64,000 nucleotides of DNA from Leuctra nigra (Eukaryota > Arthropoda > Insecta > Plecoptera > Leuctridae): positions 35,492,527-35,556,526 of the forward strand of contig OW203763.1 in the NCBI GenBank assembly GCA_934045905.1, read 5' to 3'. The translations under genes and the position numbers were made by a program. This document shows, in pieces, positions 45,485-57,560 of the stretch. The first letter of the stretch is position 1; every line of letters starts with the position of its first letter. Under the pieces are notes generated by a model. The model did no database searches. It was not told the DNA's origin and saw only the letters and a program-made list of their open reading frames with translations.

Positions 45485-46501
45485 TATAATAACACAATTA
45501 TTAAATACCTAATATTAAATTTTGCAATAAAATATTTTATTGCAAAATTCATAATACTTATAATAACAATAAGGATCGGCATTCAAAGCATCTAACTTTT
45601 CTAATCACCAAACGAGAAGTAAATCTTGCTTTCCAGTTAGTTTTAACTCCTACATCAATAATCTCTTGAAACAACCAGTTTCTAAATGAAGAGTTACAGT
45701 CAACAAGAAGCTCTGTCAACAACATCGATATTTCTTACTCGAGTTCAATTGTGTTCTCCGTCTAACGTCGATTAGAATATTATGTATTTTATAAAGCAGA
45801 TAGAGATTTTGACTCAAATAAGTTTCCACAAATTAAGTGAGAAGTCATTTTACTATCACAAATATAGTGACTTGTGTCTTTTCTATATGTTATTGACAAG
45901 CATAACTGTTTTTTATCTCCACCTCCCAAGAAAGCAGACCACGACTCGATTGTTTACTGCATATTTTTCATTCTGCCGTCCAACTTTACTTCATTCAACA
46001 CTTCGTGGTCAGCTTTTCAATCCCCATTCTGACTCTACCCTCTCTCGCCTACTGTCTGTCTTTTAGCAACGACCATTCCTAAAAATGTATAAAATGCTAA
46101 AGTTTAAAGACAGTAACGTTATAACATTCCTACAGACTTCAAACAATGAAATAATTAAAAGATAATTAAATATGACATTTAAACATTGGTTTTCTCTGAA
46201 GTAATTGTATGTACTACCTTTTCTGTTTGTAATTTTTCAGTAGGTTATGTGCCATTGCCCATTATTGTTCAATTTTTATTATATCCCCACTCAGTCTATT
46301 CTATTTTAGTATCCCATATTCCGTAATTAGCTATGCACATTTTAATTTTGTCCACTAATTTTCCACTTAGCCACTTAGTAAACTTAGACAGTATAGTTAC
46401 AACAGGAAATTGCACATAATTGTGTTTGGAGATGTCTTTTCTGATGGAGTCTTGGTGGGGTATGAAGACGTTCTCTGCTGATGGTTACAAGTGGTTAGGC
46501 A

Positions 46502-46617
46502 TGGAGGAGGGTTGTAGGCAATGAAGGAGGGATATAGGCAGTGAAGGAGGGATGTAGGCAGTGAAGGAGGGATGTAGGCAGTGAAGGAAGGATGTAGGCA
46601 GTGAAGGAGGGATGTAG
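46502..46617 (+). repeat. Minisatellite, 20-bp unit, about 6 copies
   Basis: The unit GAAGGAGGGATGTAGGCAGT is repeated about six times with few changes. Minus-strand frames across it read as leucine/proline repeats and are not genes. Confidence 0.9.
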
Positions 46618-46761
46618 ACTGAAATGATGTCCCAGCACCCATGAAGATATATCTGAGAACTTATTATCATAAAGTCATTGAGACATCATTAGCTTGAAAT
46701 GAATTCGTGGCAAACGAGATAAAACAAAAAGTTTTACAGAATAATGCCCCAGAGATCTGTA

Positions 46762-47001
46762 CCTGAGAAGCAGAAGGCTGAGAGTCCATTTTCTCAATCT
46801 TTAGTTACGCATATTTGGAATCATGTTGGTATATCAGTTGCAAATTGACTCAAGTCCAACTGTTATAAATTGAAGTACTCTCTTTCCAAATGACTGGTGT
46901 TACTATTACAAATAAGACTGGATGAAGACAATACTCTAGTTATTAAGCTCCCCTCATAAATGATAGAAATGTACTACCGGAATTTTCTGCTATTTCAGAC
47001 C
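46762..47001 (+). mobile_element. Family C MITE with acceptor-like right end
   Basis: The left end is CCTGAGAAGCAGAAGGCTG after TA, preceded by AGATCTG; the right end is the diverged inverse, TTTTCTGCTATTTCAGACC then TACAGATCT. The inverted terminus reads as a polypyrimidine tract plus CAG on the plus strand, creating a potential 3' splice site at 46998. Confidence 0.65.
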
Positions 47002-47033
47002 TACAGATCTTCAACAAAGATTCGGTCAAATGA
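46999..47033 (+). CDS. EPS8: Weak alternative last exon for EPS8
   Basis: Splicing exon 14 to 46999 is in phase and adds NLQIFNKDSVK before TGA at 47031-47033, giving 831 residues. The acceptor and first bases are the terminal repeat of a MITE, so the fit may be coincidence (one in three by phase alone). AATAAA at 47911-47916 could serve as its poly(A) signal. I rank it below 61734-61969. Confidence 0.15.
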
Positions 47034-47070
47034 TGTAATATAGGTCATGCTAAGATGCACATTCACTTAC

Positions 47071-47328
47071 AATCTCATCTTTCAACTGTTGTATCTTCTT
47101 CTGTAACGAAGAGAAATGGAACGTTTGTTTCGTAACGTGTTGATCTTTGAACACGCTTTCTTCCCGCCAACGATCTTGCAGATATGCGTTGCGTGCCGAC
47201 CACGCTAGGAAGAAGTGACGAGGGAATTCGAGCGGATGGTGAGACCACTGCACCGGATCATGATTGTGTAACGTTGCCATTTGGTGGAGCCATGATTCCA
47301 ATTATCAACAGCTGAGTAAATGATGGAT
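47071..47328 (-). CDS. Coding exon of unidentified antisense gene
   Basis: On the minus strand an ATTTCAG acceptor precedes 47328 and a GTAAGT donor follows 47071 (…GAGATT/GTAAGT). Between them an ATG at 47280-47278 opens 70 codons ending in phase 0: a tryptophan/histidine-rich start (MATLHNHDPVQWSHHPLEFP), then RHFFLAWSARNAYLQDRW, then a helix SSLQKKIQQLKDEI that looks coiled-coil. Composition is protein-like, unlike nearby open frames. I do not recognise the family. Following exons should lie at lower coordinates, inside EPS8 introns or the N gap, but I could not find them. The exon start is non-coding; upstream stops TGA and TAA precede the frame. Confidence 0.55.
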
Positions 47329-47461
47329 CTGAAATTAAGATCAAATTGACTTATGACCTAGACAGCACGCATACTATTCATTTTAAACGGTTTCAATCGT
47401 AAGCATGAACAATTTTACTGTATAAAAGACTGCGTTTCTAAAACAGATGTCCTGAATGGCT

Positions 47462-47734
47462 GGGGCTGGATTCACAAAAAGTATTATCTGCTAATACGTA
47501 TTATCTTTCGATTTAATACCAAAAACACCATGTTAAATGAAATATAATACAAAAGATAATACGTATTAGGAGATAATACTTCTTTGTAAAAAAAAGGTAT
47601 TATCTCTGTGTAAAAAAGGTATTATCTAATACGTATTATCTTTCGATTTAATACCCAAAACACCATGTTAAATGAAAGATAATACAAAAGATAATACGTA
47701 TTAGGAGATAATACTTCTTTGTAAATCCAGCCCC
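47462..47734. mobile_element. MITE with GGGGCTGG termini and duplicated interior
   Basis: The termini GGGGCTGGATTCACAAA and TTTGTAAATCCAGCCCC are inverted. Inside, a block of about 100 bp (GTATTATCTAATACGTATTA..., ACACCATGTTAAATGA) occurs twice in tandem, each half itself palindromic (AATACGTATT). No coding capacity. Confidence 0.85.
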
Positions 47735-48460
47735 TGGTCCTTAATCCCTATATTTTAGTGAATACAATTTTCTAATTATTTGAACAATTATTTTTTAAAT
47801 TACATTATTTAGTAACTTTATACAGAGACATTTCTCTAACAATTTTTTAGGCATGGAGTTTTCATCATTTTTTTTTGTTTTTACAGTGTACCAAAGAAGT
47901 AGATATTTATAATAAAAACGCATTCAAACCTTCAATAAGTGTAAATTAAACAATGTATGTGCTTCATTCAAATGGTATTTCAATACCATTTCTCACTACG
48001 AAGAAGTAAGCATATAGCATTGTAATTTACGGTTAAATCGGTATTACAGGACGTAGATGTTTAATGATTCGCCAAATCGCTCATTATTAGACAGGAGATT
48101 TTCATACGATGATAGAAACATAAAAAAATATTTATGGAGATATATTATTTTCAAATAATTTCTCTACAAGCAAGATTGGTCTCAAACGCATCAGAAAAAA
48201 ATCTGTTAATTACTATCAATACAATTGGTATGCTTAGCAAGTTAGCAGAGCATAATAAGTATTGTGCAAGATTTATGAGTTACATAAAAAATAGCAGAGT
48301 GATTAGTACACTCACTGTAATGGAATGTTTTAATAATTGAGTGTTTACAGGAAGTTTTTACTTCGCAGATTCATTCTATTTTATTGCAATGTTTCTCTCA
48401 TACGTGTGATTTTTCGTGAAATGCATTTACTTCACAGAACATTGTAATTAATTGATGATG

Positions 48461-48490
48461 ATATTATTATTATTATTATTATTATTATTT
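48461..48490 (+). repeat. (ATT)n microsatellite
   Basis: About nine ATT units in a row. Confidence 0.9.
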
Positions 48491-49105
48491 TTACTGAAGA
48501 AATCCGTAATTAATTATATTATATTATGAATTAGAGAAAAAAATCTTGGAAAACTAATTATATAAATTGCTATAGCTGGGGTCCACGTATTCTCATCTTT
48601 CATTCAATGTCTTTGAGTTTTAATTGTGATTAACGTCGCACTGTTCTACAACATATCTATATTCCAGACACCATTTGAATGGTGTCTCTAAAAGACCCAA
48701 CATCTTGGTTTTCTACCACTTTGTTATGTTTCCTTCCAAGTATATACCTTTCGTCTGAGGTAAACCCTAGGTCAGAAATATCGAACTTTTACCACCAAAG
48801 ACATAGCTATTACCAAAGTCAACCGCTAGATTTACGTTCAATTTCCTCTTTCCATCTCTCAATATTGAGACTGTCGAGATTTCCTTAGTCGAAAAGCAGG
48901 CTCAAGGCAAAGCGAATTTTCCCAGTCGTAACATTTATAATAATCATCTTTCCGCTGGTTCCAATTCAATGGGTCAATGGTCACATTTAGAAAATAAAAT
49001 TAATTTCCACTGTTATCAGTTTTGATATCCCTGTCGGCTGTCTACACACCTTGGCCAAAACCCTTGGAAACTTCCACGTACTTGAGTAAAACTTTGTGAT
49101 GTAAC

Positions 49106-49132
49106 CCCCCCCCCCCCCCTCCCTCCCCCCTA
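49106..49132 (+). repeat. Poly(C) run
   Basis: A C run broken by a few T (CCTCCCTCCCCCC). A poly(G) run of similar type is at 49927-49951 and a poly(C) at 53108-53124. Confidence 0.85.
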
Positions 49133-49926
49133 AGCCTAATGGCGCCCTTGTTCTCTACGCAATGGATTATTATGTCTGCCTACACTTTCCCTGTTGTACT
49201 AGGCATGTGGAGAACACTGGAATTTCGGTTCCATTGATGTGTCAGTACAAACAAAAAGGCTTTAGCAAATTAGAACTAATTTACAGTAGCGAGCAAAACT
49301 GCATTTGCATAACTTCAGTATGTATGTAAAACATAGATATATGTTGATACGCTGTATGAAATCGTGTGTTAGACGAATATAATTCTAAATAAATAAACCC
49401 GAACACATAATTAAGCGAACGAGAGAATCACCTCTGTTGTTTGTTTTGTTGTTTCCATTGAAAGTCAGAATATTTAACCAATCAAATTGAAATTTTATAG
49501 AGAGCGAAAAAAATTCAGAATGATTTTTTGACTAAATTAATTGCTGATTTAATCTTCCATTAAAGAGGCATATAGCAATCGGCTACATAAGTAATAAAGT
49601 AGTACATATAGTAGTAAATAAGTAGTAAATAACAGTAGTAAATAAAATAATCATATGATCAAATCGACCATTCTTTGTGATTAAATCTCGTTAATATGCA
49701 CTAGATTCTACAGTGAAATTCAAATTTTGTCCGAGACTATACGGCCCGTTTTCGCGTATTATTGTGAGGCATATTTTACCTTCTACACCTATATCACAAA
49801 AATCCACAGTACTCAACTAAAAAGGGTCATAAAGTATTTAAAAATTAACACAAAAGATGCACATATTATTCAAGATTTTTAAGGCATAGTCAAATAAAAA
49901 GTAGGGTGGCCCTGAAAATATCCAGC

Positions 49927-49951
49927 GGGGGGGGGGGGGGGGGGGAGGGGG
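49927..49951 (+). repeat. Poly(G) run
   Basis: About 24 G with one A. Length is uncertain in any assembly. Confidence 0.85.
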
Positions 49952-50974
49952 GCGAAGTCTGAAGTTACTGCTGGGGCTTTTGCATTACACTACCCCATCA
50001 ACATGGATCCTATAGAAGGTCATGGGTTCCAAACTTAATTTCTGCTATGTCATGATCTCAGCTAAATATGATTCGTAGTAAAAGTATTGGACACATTTAT
50101 GTAACATAATCCGACTAACAATTACTTACAAACTTGATCAATGTCGAAGTCTCAACCTATGGAATGTATTTCTGATTTGACTGCAATGTAGATGCAGAAA
50201 ATTAAACCCGTTCAACTTTCAACTTTTCAAGGTCATATATTAATAACATAAAAATTATACAATTATTTCATAGATATTCTTATTATCTTATAACTATGTA
50301 GATGCGAAATTATTTGTTCTTGAAGTGTAATTAATACTCACTACAAAAAAAGTAATTAGATGTAATCAATTTAATCTTAAAGAAATTTAAACATAGAGTT
50401 TTGCTTGTTATAATTATCAAAATTCACTAAAACTTTCACAGAATGTTAAAAGAGTGATGCTAGAGAACAATTTTGATAAAGATTTAGGTTAAAATAATAA
50501 CGTAATTAAGAAAAAAAAACTCGGCGAGCCTAGATTTAAGTATTCATTATAAATATTTTTAATTATTTTCTATTTCCAAAAAAATGTACAAAGTGAATTG
50601 CAAACTCCCACAATACCAAACATATTGACTGTTTAATTACAGGGCTGTCTTCTTTCGTAATTCAAATTATAGAATACAAACTGACCTACCTCAGCAAAAT
50701 AAATCTCTAAAAATACAAACAATACCAAAAAATGCACTACAATCATGGAAAATTAAAACTATAATCTACTAATCAATTGGTACGTTTCCTCTCTAATAAT
50801 ATTTCATCTTTTGACATAAGTTGATTTGTATTATTAAAATATTTAGCATTCCTATACGTTACACAACCCTGAATAGATAACTAGAACTGACGCTTAAATA
50901 TTTTCTAGTGATCCTTAATAACAACTTAATCGCACAGTAAAAAATATAATAACTGTGATTTATCATTCACTCAC

Positions 50975-51340
50975 CAGTAATTTAGTTCACAATCCACATG
51001 CCTTAAATTCACACTGCAACTGTTCATTGTCGACAACGTTCAATACGAACCAGAACCATAAGTGAAAGTTGTTCAAAGATTATTTCATAGGTAGACTTGA
51101 TTTGATCTGCTAGGTTTTTCAACCGCTATAAGCGTGGGCGAAGTGATTAAGTGAAAGGTACATGATACAACAAGACACTGTTCAGTCAGTGTTAGTTGTT
51201 CTCTTACACTAACTACACTGTAAGGTTTTACGCTTCGAGTTTACACTATTGCCTTCACGTCGATGCTCTTGCGCTTTGTGGACTAAACTACTGACACGCT
51301 ACTAGACGAGAACAGCAAAACTATCAAAACAAAGTTGAAA
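50975..51340 (-). other. Possible 5' non-coding exon of the antisense gene
   Basis: A minus-strand donor (TTACTG/GTGAGTG) lies at 50975/50974, upstream of the coding exon's acceptor at 47328. The segment above it (51000-51340) is less AT-rich and could contain the promoter and first exon. The start boundary is not defined. This is inference from one splice-site match. Confidence 0.25.
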
Positions 51341-52059
51341 GTGTAGTGGTTCTAGTTACACTCCCCCAAGGGCTGTTTGCTGTGTTTGACATGAAACTAA
51401 CTCTTTTTCAACGGATATTTGTTTATGGTCGTTGGACGACCCTTTTCAGGGCCATGACAAATAACCATTTGGCCGTACCGAAGCATCAAGTACATCTTAC
51501 AATAGTTCACAAATTATCAGTCAATCAAATTTGAACATTAAACATTAAAAAGTATATATTTTATTATGTTCTGCAACTGACTACAATGGTGATTGATAAT
51601 AATAATGATGATTATAGGGAAATGATGATGAAGGATTAAAAATATTTTTATTATGTCTGAACGTATTGAAGTTAACATTTGCTTAAATTTCGAGTCTACA
51701 CGGTTACATTCATTGAACCAAACGATTTAACTCAATGGTTTGAATGAAACATTGAACCATGTAAACTAGGCTTAAGAATTGATCCCTTGTTATCCATCCA
51801 TTATCAAAAGGGCACATTTACATGTTTACCATGCAAACCCATGTATACTCCACGTCCATTACATCATAATGCATTTATGACTACGTAACTATACTGCATT
51901 CTTCCGATGTAACGATTCAAATCGTGCCTGTATTAATAATCCTAGTACTTTATATAGATTCATGTTGCGTTGTGTTTGTGAATTATGTTGATGATTGTGA
52001 GGTGAAGATGAAGAAAGAGTAGAAAGGATGCTGGGATGGAGGTGGTCTTGGCCTATTTG

Positions 52060-52165
52060 TAAAGCGTTTCACGGCAAATGTCCGGCAGCGGGATCGAACT
52101 AAGGCCTTCTGAATGAGAGTTTAGTGCGTTGCCGACTGAGCCAACTGATTCGAGTTCAAAACTTG
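52060..52165 (-). mobile_element. SINE head, minus orientation
   Basis: Minus-strand sequence has box A-like TTGGCTCAGTCGGCAACGC and box B-like AGTTCGATCCCG at tRNA spacing, the mark of a tRNA-derived SINE promoter. It is head-to-head with the SINE at 52244. It lacks a tRNA acceptor stem and so is not a tRNA gene. Confidence 0.65.
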
Positions 52166-52243
52166 TTAGTAATACATTTATTCGTCAATATTGTATTTGA
52201 AAATTATATTTGTTATTAATTGGGCGATTCCATTGGTATAAAA

Positions 52244-52456
52244 CAGAGCAAGTTGGCTCAGGCAGTAACGCTCCGGGAATTTCCGGGTTCGGTTCCCGAC
52301 ACCGTCCTTCCTGCCTGAGGATTCTGCTTGGTTTCTCTCAGTCGAGAGGCAAGTGCTGAGAAGGTTCCTACTGTTAGTCAACGACCAACTACTTCCCATC
52401 GTCCACCCTGACTTATTCTTCATCATCATTCATCATCTCCCAATCATCATCAGAAT
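52244..52456 (+). mobile_element. tRNA-derived SINE
   Basis: Box A-like TTGGCTCAGGCAGTAACGC and box B GGGTTCGGTTCCC, then the family body CAGTCGAGAGGCAAGTGC and GAGAAGGTTCC, ending in an ATCATC-rich tail. It lacks the GTTGCAGAACAGTGC end of the full copies. Confidence 0.7.
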
Positions 52457-53284
52457 CATTCATATGTTGTCATAAGAACTTGCGACATTATCACATATGA
52501 AAATAGGCATAAGATGCGGGGATGGAAGATAATGGATGAGAATTTATGGAACCAACCAACATCAATTGTCACCTGAGGAGAGTATAGTTTCAAAATACGT
52601 AAACCAACGAAACTGAAAACACCATCTGGACTTTTCATCAACCTCGAAAAATGAGTTCACAATCAACATAAAAAAAATATAAATACTATTTACAAAATTT
52701 CAGAACGTGTAGAAAAATAATTTGATTACAAAGATGTACTGCAAAATATTAGTGAACCGCCTATCATTTTAGTGATTTCTGATACACAAGCAAATTGGTC
52801 CTGTCCCAGTTTATGTACAAGATCATTCACCTCAAGCAAATACTCTCTGTACTCGTTTTCATCTTATTGACTAATTTCAATTCCACTACACCATTGTTAT
52901 AAATCCCAAAGTTTTCACGAAAGAGAACACAAATAAGAACAAAGGGTAACACACAAAAGGGATGACGTAGAAAATACCGTAGAAAATTAATTTGATTTTT
53001 TTTTATTCCGTCTTTCACACAACAAGAGTATAGACAAAAACATTTGCTACCGTCGAGATTTTCCCCTGCTTTCATCACAGTACTTGCAGTGCTTCACCCC
53101 TCAACACCCCTCCCCCCCCCCCCCTCACAAGCAAGGTGGTACTCAACAACCAGGGCATTTGAAGGGATTCGTTCATACACTTTGTCATTGAGAGAGTAGT
53201 AGTCAGCCAATACACTCCACCCAGCAAGAGTAGCTACTTTTCAAACTAAGCCGTTAGTACTACTAATACTTTAAGCTACAGTTA

Positions 53285-53682
53285 GCTTAAGACGGCTGAG
53301 TAGTGAGTTTGACCTTGAAGAGTTTTTTTAATCGATTTTTATCACTATCTTTTACCAATGTAATTGTTAACAAAATAAGGCTTTGTTACGCGTATTCAGA
53401 ACAGTTCAATGATAATAATTCCATAGCTTGTAATGGTTTATTAAATTTACTTTGTCCTATACAGACGTTTAGTGCCCGAAAATTAGTAAAATTATGGCAC
53501 TAAACATCTGTTGGACAAAATAAAACTAATAACTTATTCCAAACTATTTAATTATTTTCATTGAACTGTTCTGAATACGCGTAACAAAGCCCTATTTTGT
53601 TAACAATTACATTGGTAAACGATATTGATAAAAATCGATTAAAAACTCTTCAAGGCCACGCTCACTACTCAGCCCTCTTAAG
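53285..53682. mobile_element. Long near-complete palindrome
   Basis: The 398-bp segment folds almost end to end: GCTTAAGACGGCTGAGTAG pairs with CTACTCAGCCCTCTTAAGC, GTTACGCGTATTCAGAAC with GTTCTGAATACGCGTAAC, and near the centre GACGTTTAGTGCC with GGCACTAAACATC. The loop is only about 20 bases around 53483. It is probably a foldback transposon. Confidence 0.88.
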
Positions 53683-55569
53683 CCCCACTTCCTCCTCAGT
53701 TTAAATTAACCTCAAGCTACATTGACTTCAGTTTTTTAAGTTATGCCGCAGTGTTTAGTAATGGTAATACACCACATTTACCGAAGTGGAGCTTAACTAA
53801 ACTGAAGATTATTAAAATAATTGTAATATTATTGCCCTAAGGCATTTAAAAATGGAGTTAGACCAGCGATCATACATAGTTCACATATTGTTTACATCCT
53901 CGGCGTTTTTCCCCAAAAGTCTATTTTATTTGTGTTGGAGTTCGCCTTTCATAGAATTAGTGCCAAATTGAACATAAGAGATGTAAAATGCGCACTGGTT
54001 ACTGTGACACATGATTCCATCCCCTATCAGCTGTCTTGGCCAATGGGCTATGTGACAGCATGCTCGCTAATTCAATGACAAGCGAATTCCACGCGATCTA
54101 GCGGGGGGGATACAACTCAAGTCAGAGAAACACGAATACAATTGACCTTTAGGGGGAAAACGCAGAGGATTTAAATAATAGTTTGAGCTATAATATCTGT
54201 ATAATCTGGCTATAATCCCAACATTATTTGTAACAGTTGTGTTTTTGGTGTCGAACCCGAAGGCTCTAATACCTATATCTATGCTGTAACATATCCAAAA
54301 TCCGAGCACTGCAAGTTTATTCAAATAAGCTTGTAATTTTTGTAATAATGCAATTTTATGACAACTCAACATTATTTTCATATACGCCACGATACAGCCT
54401 CCTAAAAAGCTATATTTTGTAATCTTGGCAGTGTATGAACTTTAGCGTATTTTGTATTATGTTAGGTATCTATAAATTTAGGTCTCCATAGAGCTGAACT
54501 TGTTTTCCAGAAGTGAATTAAATAAAAACCAACTAACAATTTATTTTCCAGAGATTTTTGTCCTCTTTTCACTTGACACATTTGCAGGTACGAATTTAGT
54601 TTAGAACACACTTTATATTCGAGCATGTAGAAGTCAGCCACTATTACATCCGTTTCACTTGTTGAGAGTATGTAAAAGACAGCCACTATACCTACACTTC
54701 AGCCACCCATCATCATTGTAATGGCTGTAGTTATATCTGCTCTACAGCTTTATCACAATAAGAATAATTCAAATGAAGACACGTGATCGCAATGAAAAGT
54801 TCACATTTCGAGCGACTAAACGTTCTTCAAGTATGAAATTATTTCCAACAATGAGAGTAATTAGCAATGAAAGACTGCAACTTCCCTACTAATTCTGTAT
54901 TACTGCCATGGTAGAGTACTTCAAGGACTAATTGGCGGGATGCCATTGCTTCTGGAACTTGAGTTTGATTCAGGATCAAAGTAGAGTCACTAGGGATGCA
55001 TAATAGAATGTTTATCATTGGATCGGATGATAAAATTCAATAAAACTCGCAGAATTTTGAGATTCGGAATTTAAAAAAGTTCCTACAAATGTATGAAAAT
55101 GTATTAGCGTGGTTGTAAGGGATATCTGAGACATTCCATCGTGTGTTGCATGTTGCATATACTGCTGCGTAAATAAATCAAATATTAAATACAAAAAAAC
55201 ATAATCAATGCGTATTATTAAACGTGACAATATTTCAAAACGGCTGAACGTATTGACTTCAAATCTTCACAGCACAGATATAAAGAGTAAATATGTGTCT
55301 CCACATTTTGATTCTTTTAAACGTATTTACTGTTGCTGGAGAGGGTGACTTGGAGAAATTATTGATATTTTTGCAGTCTTGCCTCAAAACAACAAAACAA
55401 AACAAACAATAAAATACATTATTTGAGACAATGGAGACACATTTGATCTATAACCTGTACAATTTTGAAGTAAATCGGACAAGCCGATTTTCACAAATCA
55501 GAGCCGCCCGTAGGTGCTAAGGTGCGAATAATTCACTACAAATAATAATATCTACTTTTCAAAGAGAGT

Positions 55570-56158
<589 letters not shown>

Positions 56159-56540
56159 TACAAAAATGAATCATGTGCTGTTAGCTCCTAAAAAACAATG
56201 TCTGGAGATAAATTTATGCAAAATAAATCTAAATTATTCACTGAACATGAATTCAAACAAAAAAATATGTAAACACAATCTAAACCAGAAGAATAATGCT
56301 ATCTCTTGACTTGATAGTTTACAAGTGTTACGCAGAGAAATGTGAAACCATAGCCGTATCAAGATACCGGCTACGCCCTGCTTGCTCCTTCACTTATTTA
56401 ACAGCGCACTGATCTGCAACGAGTTGTTAAGTCAGCGAATTATTACATAATGTTAATATTTTACACTAGTGACAAATTCAGAAACCGGTGGGAAATTCTT
56501 CATAGGGGAGGGGGGATGTTAAGGGTCCAGGAGGATTTGT

Positions 56541-57110
56541 TGCCGTGAAAAAGTACAGAAACGTATTTTTTAAAACAATTATCATAATTGTGAAAAAAAT
56601 ACTGTAGATGACCAAATACTAAATCTCGGAAACCTGTCCAAAACGCATAGAAAGAGTAAACATTTACTTTTGAATTTCAATTTTTTGTGTGAAATGATAC
56701 GTGTGTGTGCTATTTAATGTGTTTTCCCAAAATATTGTCCCCGTCTAAAAGAGAAATAATGCCGTGAAAAAGTACAGAAACGTATTTTTGAAACAAATTA
56801 TCATAGTTGTGATAAAAACTGTAGATGACCAAATACTTTTTTTTTATAAAATGTTTTATTCACAATGACTAATACAGAGTTGATAATAAATAATAATGTT
56901 TGTAAATAAAGGAATATTCAAAGAAAAAAAGCTAGAAAAAGCTCTTTAACTTCCAGTCATAAAAATTACAAATTAACATGAATATTTCTATCAATTAATG
57001 AAGTTATAATCAAATGCATTTTCGGAAAAAGTGAAAAGAAAACCGAATGACCCAATCAAATACTGAATCTCGCAAAACGCATAGAAATAGTAAATATTTT
57101 CTTTTGAATT
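56541..57110 (+). repeat. 219-bp tandem duplication, second copy interrupted
   Basis: TGCCGTGAAAAAGTACAGAA starts at 56541 and again at 56760 and the two copies run in parallel (…GTAGATGACCAAATACT…AAACGCATAGAAA). The second copy is split by the insertion at 56838-57056. No coding content is seen. Confidence 0.75.
56838..57056 (-). mobile_element. Short retro-insertion, minus orientation
   Basis: The insert begins with a T run, and its complement ends GTGAATAAAACATTTTATAA plus A residues, i.e. a poly(A) signal and tail. It is bounded by the direct repeat CAAATACT (56830-56837 and 57057-57064), and the empty site is visible in the neighbouring duplicate. The 219-bp body is unrecognised; it could be the 3' end of a LINE or a processed transcript. 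Confidence 0.7.
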
Positions 57111-57117
57111 TACAAGT

Positions 57118-57225
57118 TACAAGTTAATAAGTTAAGTTTAGTTAATATAATAAGTTAAGTTAAGTTAAGTAAATAAGTTAAGTTAAGTTAATAAGTTAAG
57201 TTAATGTATGTTAAGTTACAGGTTA
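57118..57225 (+). repeat. AAGTTAAGTTAAT low-complexity repeat
   Basis: Irregular repeats of (A)AGTTAAGTTA units over about 100 bp. Confidence 0.85.
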
Positions 57226-57385
57226 ATCAATATTGTGCATATTATATGGAATGCACTTGTTCAGTTAGACAATCATAGCAATCATGTTAAGTTTTTCATA
57301 TTCTGAAGGATGGTGAAATGTGGATTGGAGAAAAATGGTTGAGCACCTCGGTTTTATAGGAACTATCCCAGCATTTGCAACTTTG

Positions 57386-57560
57386 TAGCTTAGAAGTAGA
57401 AGGCACCAAGTCCATTTCAATTATTCTTGAAGAGAGCTCAAAATCTATGAAATACTCCTTCCACCAATTATTATGATGGTGACACCAGTCTTTTTGAAAG
57501 AGAATAATTCAAAAGAACTGCATTTGCTGACTTCAGCTCGAACTTGATTACATGATTACA
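57386..57560 (+). mobile_element. Family C MITE, partial
   Basis: GCTTAGAAGTAGAAGGCACC after TA, then AATTATTCTTGAAGAGAGCTC and GATGGTGACACCAGTC, matching the 10964 copy. It is preceded by GGAACTATCCCAGCATTTGC, a motif also seen near 17448 and 44849. Confidence 0.55.

Noticed and set aside
45558..45725. 55-codon minus-strand frame (MLLTELLVDCNSSF...)
   Set aside because: No phase 0 acceptor to follow the antisense exon at 47071, no recognised domain; could be an old transposon piece.
46397..46670. Minus-strand frames rich in HCLHPSFTAYIPPSLP
   Set aside because: They translate the 20-bp minisatellite.
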